Of a stretch of 64,000 nt of DNA, positions 54,457-64,000 are shown one piece after another; positions within the stretch are counted from its first letter, which is position 1, and each line of letters opens with the position of its first letter. Source of the stretch: Anaerolineales bacterium (GTDB taxonomy: Bacteria; Chloroflexota; Anaerolineae; Anaerolineales; Villigracilaceae); contig JAFGMV010000004.1 of NCBI GenBank assembly GCA_016927315.1, positions 23,376 through 87,375 on the forward strand, given 5' to 3'. Made by a program: the position numbers and the translations under genes. The notes beneath the pieces are model-generated. The model did not search any database and was not told the origin of the DNA. It saw only the letters and a list, made by a program, of their open reading frames with translations.

Positions 54457-55575
54457 TTGTCAGATCCCCGCATTAAAAAATTTGCACAGCTATTGATCGA
54501 ACACTCTGCCCGGATCAACCCGGGCGACCGGGTGCTGCTTGAGGCTACAACGGCGGCCGAGCCGCTGGTTCGAGAGCTTTATACCCAGATACTGGAAAAG
54601 GGCGGCCACCCTCACCCGATGCTGATGCTCCCCGGAACACTTCCGTTCATTCAGGATGACCTGTTTCTGGCCAACGCCAATCACAGACAGCTGGACTATA
54701 TACCGCCCTTCTATAAACTGGCCTACGAAGAATTCGAATCCCGTATCCGTATTCATTCTGCCACCAACACCCGGGCGATGACAAATGCCGATCCTGAAAA
54801 GAACCAACGCTATAGTAAGGTGCTCGGTCAACTGACCCAAACCCAGTTCAGGCGCGGCGCAGAAGGCAGCTTTAAATGGGTCACCACCCTGTTCCCCACA
54901 GACGGCTACGCCCAGGACGCCAATATGAGCCTGAGTGAATATGAAGACTTCGTTTACCGGGCGGTTCACGCCGACCAGGATGATCCCATTGCGTACTGGC
55001 AGAGCCAGGAAGAAAGCCAGCAGGCTGCCATCGACCATATCCAGGGACACGACCAGGTCATCTTGCGCGGCCCAAATGTCGACCTTACGCTTTCCATCAA
55101 GGACCGCATCTTCAAGAACTCTACCGGTGTATTCAATATGCCCGATGGCGAGATCTACACCGGCCCGGTCGAAAAGTCTGTGAACGGTTGGGTCCGGTTT
55201 ACCTATCCGGCGATCTACGGCGGCGTAGCCGTCGAAGGGGCCGAACTGACGTTTAAAGACGGCAGGGTGGTGGAAGCCAAAGCCGACAAGAACCTGGACT
55301 ACCTGCAAAAAATGCTGGAAACAGATGCCGGCGCCTGCTACCTGGGTGAATTTGCAATTGGGACAAATTCGGATATCGACCGCTTTACGGGGCATATCCT
55401 GCTCGATGAAAAAATCGACGGCTCATTCCATATGGCCATCGGCGCCGGGTATCCTGAAACAGGGTCAGTAAACAAAAGCGCCATCCACTGGGATATGATC
55501 TGTGACCTGCGCACCGATTCAGAGATCCTGGTAGACGGCGATTTATTTTACAAGAACGGGAAGTTCGCCTTTTAG
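54457..55575 (+). CDS. M29-family aminopeptidase
   Basis: 372 residues from a TTG start with AAGGAG 6 nt upstream. Typical AmpS/AmpT sequence: FAQLLIEHSARINPGDRVLLE, PDGEIYTGPVEKSVNG (metal Glu), and FAIGTNSDIDRFTGHILLDEKIDGSFHMAIGAGYPETGS with the metal-binding Glu, His and Asp. It should be a cobalt- or zinc-dependent cytoplasmic exopeptidase. Confidence 0.93.
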   Translation: MSDPRIKKFAQLLIEHSARINPGDRVLLEATTAAEPLVRELYTQILEKGGHPHPMLMLPGTLPFIQDDLFLANANHRQLDYIPPFYKLAYEEFESRIRIHSATNTRAMTNADPEKNQRYSKVLGQLTQTQFRRGAEGSFKWVTTLFPTDGYAQDANMSLSEYEDFVYRAVHADQDDPIAYWQSQEESQQAAIDHIQGHDQVILRGPNVDLTLSIKDRIFKNSTGVFNMPDGEIYTGPVEKSVNGWVRFTYPAIYGGVAVEGAELTFKDGRVVEAKADKNLDYLQKMLETDAGACYLGEFAIGTNSDIDRFTGHILLDEKIDGSFHMAIGAGYPETGSVNKSAIHWDMICDLRTDSEILVDGDLFYKNGKFAF

Positions 55576-55626
55576 TTTGTTTGAAGAGAAAGGGTAGATC
55601 TATAGATCACCCTTCTTTCACCTTAC

Positions 55627-55661
55627 CGTCGGGGCACACAATGAAGTGCCCCGACGTTATT
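55627..55661 (+). terminator. Intrinsic terminator after the M29 gene
   Basis: An 11-bp stem CGTCGGGGCAC/GTGCCCCGACG with an 8-nt loop, followed by TTATTTAA. Confidence 0.8.
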
Positions 55662-55666
55662 TAATC

Positions 55667-56194
55667 CTAAGCCCGCCAATACCCACGCCGGACCGGGGTC
55701 ACATCTTCTGAGGTTACAAAGGCATCCTCATCGACCCGGTTGATAATCTCCTTTACTTTAGATATATCTTTTCTCAATACATAACAGCTGAGCAGGTGTA
55801 CGACACCATCTTTGCCGCGGGCTGGTATTTCCGTCACGGCAAACCCTCCTTCGCGCAGCATATCCACCAGCCTGGCGCCGTTGTGCGGGCTGACAATCTG
55901 CAGGTGGGTATGACCGACAGCCAATTTCTCTTCGATCACCATACCAAACAGGCCGCCGGTGGCAAACCCGGCCGCATACCCGATCACGTTCAAGACATTA
56001 TCGAGATCGCTCAGAACAACAGTTATCGCCATCACAAAAAGGATCGACTGTGCAAATCCCAGCATCCAGGAAACCCATTTACGCCCGCGCATGACATAGA
56101 TCATCCGCAGGGTCGCCAGGGCGGTATCGATCACCCTCAGGAAAAAGATCAGCAGAGCAGCCAGCCAGGCAGCCGGGGAGAGTAGTACTTCCAT
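55667..56194 (-). CDS. UPF0316/DUF2179-type membrane protein
   Basis: 175 residues. Three membrane segments (about 10-95) with RVIDTALATLRMIYVMRGRK, which is typical of DUF5698/UPF0316. A cytoplasmic DUF2179-like domain (about 100-165) has GFAVTEIPARGKDGVVHLLSCYVLR. Function unknown. It starts 6 nt after the glgP stop, so it shares the transcript. Confidence 0.88.
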   Translation of the reverse strand: MEVLLSPAAWLAALLIFFLRVIDTALATLRMIYVMRGRKWVSWMLGFAQSILFVMAITVVLSDLDNVLNVIGYAAGFATGGLFGMVIEEKLAVGHTHLQIVSPHNGARLVDMLREGGFAVTEIPARGKDGVVHLLSCYVLRKDISKVKEIINRVDEDAFVTSEDVTPVRRGYWRA

Positions 56195-56200
56195 TTCTGT

Positions 56201-58354
56201 TTACTTCTTTCCGTTCTTGACCGCAGGGTAATACAGGTTCTGTATATATTCCTTCACCATCCGGCGGGTGCTGAACTGCGGGATCACGGTTCGCATGGAT
56301 CCCTTGACCCGCTGCAGCCATTCATGCGGGATCCCATCCAGGGTACGGTGATAGTAAAGCGGAATGATTTCGTTCTCAAGCACCGTGTACAGACTTTCGA
56401 TATCCACCCGGTCCTGTTCCTCCGGGCTGGCCGCGTCGATATCACCGCCAATAGCCCAACCATTCTTACCATTATAGGCTTCCCGCCACCAGCCATCCAG
56501 GATAGAGAAGTTAAGCACACCATTGATGGCAGCCTTCATCCCTGACGTCCCCGAGGCCTCCATTGGACGGCGCGGGGTATTCAGCCAAACATCCACCCCC
56601 TGCACCAGGTAACGGGCCAGGTTCATGTCATAATCTTCCAAGAAGACCATCCTCCCACCATTCTCAGCCATTTTGACCGCCCGGTATACTTCCTGAATCA
56701 GGCGTTTCCCGGGTTCGTCCGCCGGGTGGGATTTACCGGCAAAAATGATCTGAACGGGCATGTTAGGCTTATTGAGCAGGCCAAACAACCGTTCCAGGTC
56801 ATTCAGGATCAGGTAAGCCCGTTTATAGGTAGCAAAGCGGCGGGCAAAGCCAATCGTCAGCACATACGGTTCAAGCAGAGCCCCGGATGCAACCACCTGC
56901 ACCGGGTGGAAACCACCCTTCATCCAACGCTGGCGGGTGCGCTCCATCATATAAAATATAAGTTTCCGCTTGAGGTGCTGGCGCACCTCCCAGATCTCTT
57001 CGTCGGGGACCTCATTGATCAGGTCCCAGGTCTTGGGAGAATCGAGGTGTGCATACCAATCATCACCCAGGTGTTTTTTGAAAAGGTGCATCAGCCGCCG
57101 GGCCATCCAGGTTGAGGTATGGACACCATTGGTCACGAAGGTTATCGGGACCTCTTCCTTGGGTAAATCCGGCCACAGGAAGTTCCACATATCCCGGGCC
57201 ACACGCCCATGCAATTCAGAAACACCGTTGCGGCCATCCGAATGCTTCAACGCCAGCACACCCATGCTGAAGGTTTCACCCCAGTTCTGTTTATTGCGAG
57301 CCAGGTCCATGAACTGGTCCCTGGTCAGCTTCAATTCCGGCCATAGGGCGCCCAGGTACTTATCGACCAGCCAAAGCGGGAATTCATCATTCCCAGCCGG
57401 GACCGGGGTATGCGTGGTAAACACATTGTCGACCCGGGTTTCAGCCAGGGCTTCTTCAAAAGACTTGCCAGTTGCGACTACTTCGCGCACGCGCTCCAGG
57501 GTCAGGAAGGCAGCGTGTCCTTCATTCATGTGCCAGACACTGGGAGTGTGCCCCAGGGCGCGCAAGGCGCGTACCCCGCCGATCCCCAGCAAGACCTCCT
57601 GCAGGACGCGCATATCCAGGTCGCTCCAATACAAGCGAGCCGTAAGGATGCGATCTGCGGGCGTGTTGCTCTCCAGGTTCGAATCCAGCAAGTACAGCGG
57701 GATGCGTCCAACGCGTACTTCCCAGATCGCCAGATCGATCTTGCGATCAGGCAGGTCGACGGTGATCGTCAGTGGTTTACCGCTGTCATCCATGATCTGC
57801 AGCACCGGCAAGGTGCTGAAGTCCAGTTTTGAGTTAATGGCTTCCTGCCAGCCATCATCACTGATACGCTGCGAAAAATAACCTTCTGTGTAAAGGAGTC
57901 CAACGGCGATAAAGGACAGCCCCAGGTCTGAGGCTTCTTTCAAATGGTCCCCTGCCAGTACCCCCAGACCGCCCGAATAAACCGGGAGGGACTCATGCAA
58001 ACCGAACTCCATTGAGAAATAAGCGATCGTCTTTTCTTTTAACTCCGGATGTTCCTGCGAAACCCAGGTCTTCTGGTGAACGCGGTAGTTATCAAACTCA
58101 TCGAAAATCCGATCATAGGCTTCCAGGAAGATCCCATCCTGAGCAACTGCATTCAAGCGGGAGCGTTCGGCGGCGCGCAGGAACCTGATCGGATTGTGTG
58201 CAAGGCGTTCCCACAGGTCACGGTCAATGCGAGCATAAAGGCGCTTGGCGCTTGGATGCCAGGTCCACCAGAGGTTAAAAGCAAGTTCTCCAAGTCGATC
58301 GATACGCCTTGGCAAATCAAAATGGTTTGGAACTGTTGTGTGAAATACTTCCAT
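56201..58354 (-). CDS. glgP: Alpha-glucan (glycogen) phosphorylase
   Basis: 717 residues, the shorter GT35 type. N-terminal LAFNLWWTWHPSAKRLYARID is typical of this branch. HTPVPAGNDEFP and HMNEGHAAFL are typical active-site loops. The pyridoxal-phosphate Lys is in EASGTSGMKAAING (near residue 600), preceded by LNTPRRPMEAS. It releases glucose-1-phosphate from storage glucans. AGGA precedes the ATG. Its neighbours do not include other glycogen genes. Confidence 0.95.
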   Translation of the reverse strand: MEVFHTTVPNHFDLPRRIDRLGELAFNLWWTWHPSAKRLYARIDRDLWERLAHNPIRFLRAAERSRLNAVAQDGIFLEAYDRIFDEFDNYRVHQKTWVSQEHPELKEKTIAYFSMEFGLHESLPVYSGGLGVLAGDHLKEASDLGLSFIAVGLLYTEGYFSQRISDDGWQEAINSKLDFSTLPVLQIMDDSGKPLTITVDLPDRKIDLAIWEVRVGRIPLYLLDSNLESNTPADRILTARLYWSDLDMRVLQEVLLGIGGVRALRALGHTPSVWHMNEGHAAFLTLERVREVVATGKSFEEALAETRVDNVFTTHTPVPAGNDEFPLWLVDKYLGALWPELKLTRDQFMDLARNKQNWGETFSMGVLALKHSDGRNGVSELHGRVARDMWNFLWPDLPKEEVPITFVTNGVHTSTWMARRLMHLFKKHLGDDWYAHLDSPKTWDLINEVPDEEIWEVRQHLKRKLIFYMMERTRQRWMKGGFHPVQVVASGALLEPYVLTIGFARRFATYKRAYLILNDLERLFGLLNKPNMPVQIIFAGKSHPADEPGKRLIQEVYRAVKMAENGGRMVFLEDYDMNLARYLVQGVDVWLNTPRRPMEASGTSGMKAAINGVLNFSILDGWWREAYNGKNGWAIGGDIDAASPEEQDRVDIESLYTVLENEIIPLYYHRTLDGIPHEWLQRVKGSMRTVIPQFSTRRMVKEYIQNLYYPAVKNGKK

Positions 58355-58475
58355 AAATAATCCTAAAACTCTTCATTTATTGACTTAGCGCCGCTATCTT
58401 ACCACAAGGATATAATAAATAACATAACATTTATGGGTGAAAAAAATACACTCCTGTAATGTTGGAGGCTCCTGT

Positions 58476-59183
58476 ATGTATACAAAATCGGCTGTGCTTT
58501 ACGATGCAATCTATGAGGCAATCGGCAAAGATTACGCTGCTGAAACCCGGATATTGCAAAACCTGATCCAGGTGCACAAACTGGCCCAGGGGAACAACCT
58601 CCTGGATGTAGCCTGTGGAACCGGTGGACACATCCGCTATTTACAAAAGATGTACAGCGTCGAAGGCCTGGACCTGAGTGTGGAAATGCTAGAAGTGGCA
58701 CGCCAAAAATTCCCTAAAGTTCACTTCTATCAGGGTAATTTCATCAACTTTGAACTCGGGCGCCAGTATGATATCGTCTTGTGCCTGTTCAGCGCCATTG
58801 GGTATGCGATCGACCAGACCCAGCTCAAGCTGGCCGTCCGTTCAATGGCCCGGCATACCGCCCCGGGCGGGGTCCTGATCATCGAACCCTGGCTCAGCCT
58901 GGATGATATCCGCCAGGGTCAGCCGCACGCTGTCTTCGTCGATAAACCCGACCTGAAAGTCGCCCGGATGAACATCAGCCGTACTGAAGGGAGACGCTTT
59001 TTGATGGACTTCCACTATCTGGTTGCCAAACCACAGGGGGTGGAACACTTCACCGCTCACCATGAATTGGGCCTGTTCACTCATGACGAGTACCTGAGGG
59101 CATTCCAAAAGGCCGGTCTGGAGGTGCTGTATGAACCCGGCGGATTGACCGGCCGCGGGCTGTACATTGGAACGAAAGACTGA
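58476..59183 (+). CDS. Class I SAM-dependent methyltransferase
   Basis: 235 residues from the ATG at 58476, with GGAGG 8 nt upstream. Motif I NLLDVACGTGGHIRYL, then GLDLSVEMLEVARQKFP and DIVLCLFSAIGYA, as in methyltransferase_25-type enzymes close to N,N-dimethylamino-sugar methyltransferases. Substrate unknown. Divergent from glgP. Confidence 0.92.
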   Translation: MYTKSAVLYDAIYEAIGKDYAAETRILQNLIQVHKLAQGNNLLDVACGTGGHIRYLQKMYSVEGLDLSVEMLEVARQKFPKVHFYQGNFINFELGRQYDIVLCLFSAIGYAIDQTQLKLAVRSMARHTAPGGVLIIEPWLSLDDIRQGQPHAVFVDKPDLKVARMNISRTEGRRFLMDFHYLVAKPQGVEHFTAHHELGLFTHDEYLRAFQKAGLEVLYEPGGLTGRGLYIGTKD

Positions 59184-59309
59184 AACTGATCAAGGCTGCC
59201 AGCATACGCCGGGTAAGCTCAAAACCTGGGAAAAAGGTTCCAGCAAGGTTCCCCGATAGTTACCCGAAAGACCATCTTGGGAACACACCCCCCAAAGAAC
59301 ACCAATTTA

Positions 59310-59338
59310 TTGACGGGCGAGTTCTTCCATGCTATTAT
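59310..59338 (+). promoter_or_regulatory. Promoter of lacI-galT-galK
   Basis: TTGACG (59310-59315), a 17-nt spacer and TATTAT (59333-59338), with TG one base before the -10 box. Confidence 0.8.
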
Positions 59339-59363
59339 GTGAACGTTCACTGTGAACGGTAAC
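59339..59363. promoter_or_regulatory. LacI-family operators over the gal start site
   Basis: A perfect 12-bp palindrome GTGAACGTTCAC (59339-59350) with a central CG, then a 10/12 match GTGAACGGTAAC (59352-59363). They abut the -10 box and cover the expected start point, so binding should block transcription. Confidence 0.7.
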
Positions 59364-59379
59364 ACAGCGCCAGCCTGGA

Positions 59380-62628
<3,249 letters not shown>

Positions 62629-62917
62629 TCCAACGTACGGGGCGCGGCAGCACTGTGCTCATGTTTTCAAATCAGAAGTAAGCATCTTTACCTGTCAACA
62701 GGCCGTACTTGCATAGATAACAAGCATTTCTTGTGGGTCAAAATGTAACTTACTTATTACCCTTAAAGGAGCGGAGCGACAATGCCGTACCATCGCATTA
62801 ACAGGCAAAAAATAACAAGTATGAGACTGCGTCACCCGCCAGGCTCGCAGATTCATAGCGCCCTGCAACACTCCCGGCCCTTTTGCAGTACCTAATTAAT
62901 GAAAGGAACTGCAAACC
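62629..62917. other. Intergenic region after galK
   Basis: 289 bases, A+T richer than the flanks. No terminator, repeat or gene was recognised. Confidence 0.5.
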
Positions 62918-63949
62918 ATGGAAAAAACAAAACCGTCCCTGCTGCAGCGCATCCCACCGGCCCTGATGCTGTGGCTGGCGGCGCCGGCTTTCGGGGAACT
63001 GCTCTCGGGATCCGCACCCCTGAACGAGTATGCCAATCCCATAGTTTTTATCATCTTGACCATCCTGTACGGACCGGGTGCGCTGATGGCGCGTGAACTG
63101 ATTGTGCGCTGGAAGAAAGGCTGGGGCAGCCTGCTCCTGCTGGGCATGACCTACGGTATCTACGAAGAGGGGCTGGTAGTGCGCTCCTTCTTCAATCCAG
63201 GCTGGGAAGACCTGGGCAGCATGGCCCACTACGGCCGCCTGTGGGGTGCCAACTGGATCTGGATCGAACACCTGACCATCTACCATGCCGTCATCAGCAT
63301 CTGTGCCAGCGTGACCTTCGTCGAGATCCTGTATCCTGACCGGCGAAAAGAGTCCTGGCTGCAGGGCTGCAAATGGTGGAGCCTCAACCTAGTCCCTTTC
63401 CTGCTGATGCTGCCAATCGGTACGCTGATTGCCCCGTATAGAGTCCACCCGGGCTGGATCCTGCTGACCTGGTTCTCGATTGGTTTGATAATTCTGGCGG
63501 CCCGGTTGATTCCTGCAAACATTCTGAAAACGCGTCAAGTCAAAGTTCCGCATCCGCGGCGCTTTTATCTGGCCGGTCTGCTGGGATATTTTATTTACAC
63601 ATTCTTGTTGTATCTCGGGAGTGACGAGAATCGCTACCCTGCGCTTGTGACAGCCATCCTCTTGGTCGCGGTCAGCCTGTTCGTGTTATGGCTGGTCCTG
63701 CGCTGGAGCGGGAACGGCGGCGCCTGGGACGACCGCCATCGCCTGGCCTTGATCTTCGGTGGGCTAAGTTTTTACGTGATCATCTTTGTTATGATGCTGC
63801 GAGACAGCTACCCGATCACTACCTGGACCAACCCACTCTATTTGCTGCTTTTCTGGCTGATTTACCACCACATTGCCCAACGGGAGCAAACCGAACATCC
63901 GAAAACGGAAGAATGCCCGGCCTTGATGCCCAGAGCAAACGCACAATAA
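62918..63949 (+). CDS. Polytopic membrane protein of unknown function
   Basis: 343 residues with about nine membrane segments. Near the second segment is LLLGMTYGIYEEGLVVRSFFNPGW, with two adjacent Glu inside or next to the membrane, a pattern found in some membrane proteases and carriers. WIEHLTIYHAVISI follows. AAAGGA precedes the ATG by 9-10 nt. No family recognised. It stands after the gal operon with a 289-base gap, so it is probably a separate gene. Confidence 0.75.
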   Translation: MEKTKPSLLQRIPPALMLWLAAPAFGELLSGSAPLNEYANPIVFIILTILYGPGALMARELIVRWKKGWGSLLLLGMTYGIYEEGLVVRSFFNPGWEDLGSMAHYGRLWGANWIWIEHLTIYHAVISICASVTFVEILYPDRRKESWLQGCKWWSLNLVPFLLMLPIGTLIAPYRVHPGWILLTWFSIGLIILAARLIPANILKTRQVKVPHPRRFYLAGLLGYFIYTFLLYLGSDENRYPALVTAILLVAVSLFVLWLVLRWSGNGGAWDDRHRLALIFGGLSFYVIIFVMMLRDSYPITTWTNPLYLLLFWLIYHHIAQREQTEHPKTEECPALMPRANAQ

Positions 63950-64000
63950 ATTGAGAGAAGAGAAACCAGACAGTACCTTCGTAAGATAACTTTCGTCCCA

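Overview
The window looks like a chromosomal segment of a Chloroflexota bacterium, most likely class Anaerolineae. This is inferred from gene content and style: a compact Tad pilus locus without a secretin gene, GT87/GT-C-type membrane proteins, a split AddAB-like helicase set, a bi-domain MDR/Gfo-Idh-MocA oxidoreductase, and a Thr/Pro-rich linker in an exported foldase. There is no rRNA, tRNA, CRISPR array, recognisable IS transposase or prophage. It reads mainly as core chromosome with a few accessory insertions.

Layout. 1-8.4 kb (minus strand): a pilus locus read flp, cpaB, tadZ, tadA, tadB, tadC and then a ComF-like gene cut by the window edge. Upstream lies a DegS/NarL-type kinase and regulator pair. 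8.4-15.5 kb: two polytopic GT-C-like proteins, an EamA transporter, an aldo/keto reductase, and a saccharopine-dehydrogenase-family/AlaX pair. 15.7-21.3 kb: a 7TM-PAS-PAS hybrid-free kinase with a stand-alone receiver, a chagasin-like lipoprotein, a pirin and a class D beta-lactamase. 21.3-26.3 kb: an AddB-like ATPase and a UvrD-like helicase separated by a GxxExxY gene that lies between imperfect 30-bp terminal inverted repeats. 26.3-33.5 kb: a GH25-SH3(x4)-phosphodiester glycosidase fusion, an Fe-S protein, a RecB-type nuclease, a second phosphodiester glycosidase and a DUF1385 protein. 33.5-41.4 kb: an M20 peptidase, an oligopeptide-binding protein, SecG, a PHP protein, the rpsF-ssb-rpsR operon and a parvulin foldase. 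41.4-47 kb: smc, rnc and an aldo/keto reductase. 47.6-51.2 kb: aspS-asnS with an attenuator leader. 51.3-58.4 kb: an FGE-like lipoprotein, the bi-domain oxidoreductase, an M29 aminopeptidase, a UPF0316 protein and glycogen phosphorylase. 58.4-64 kb: a methyltransferase, a lacI-galT-galK operon and an orphan membrane protein.

The most striking structure is the aspS-asnS leader at 47633-47815. A strong promoter is followed almost at once by a 28-codon ORF with three Asn, three His and one Asp codon within nine codons. Behind it are four RNA segments able to form the protector (1:2), antiterminator (2:3) and terminator (3:4) hairpins of a trp-type ribosome-mediated attenuator. I did not recognise this as a described regulator of aspS-asnS. 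Other items worth attention are the TIR-flanked GxxExxY cassette, the split AddAB-like set, the muramidase/NAGPA fusion that lacks a signal peptide, several promoters whose -10 box lies 6-9 nt from the start codon (leaderless transcripts), a two-phase 22-bp tandem repeat, and LacI-type operators over the gal promoter.

All assignments come from reading the sequence and from remembered family motifs; no database search was possible. Start codons were moved from the longest frame where a ribosome-binding site or a promoter decided the matter.
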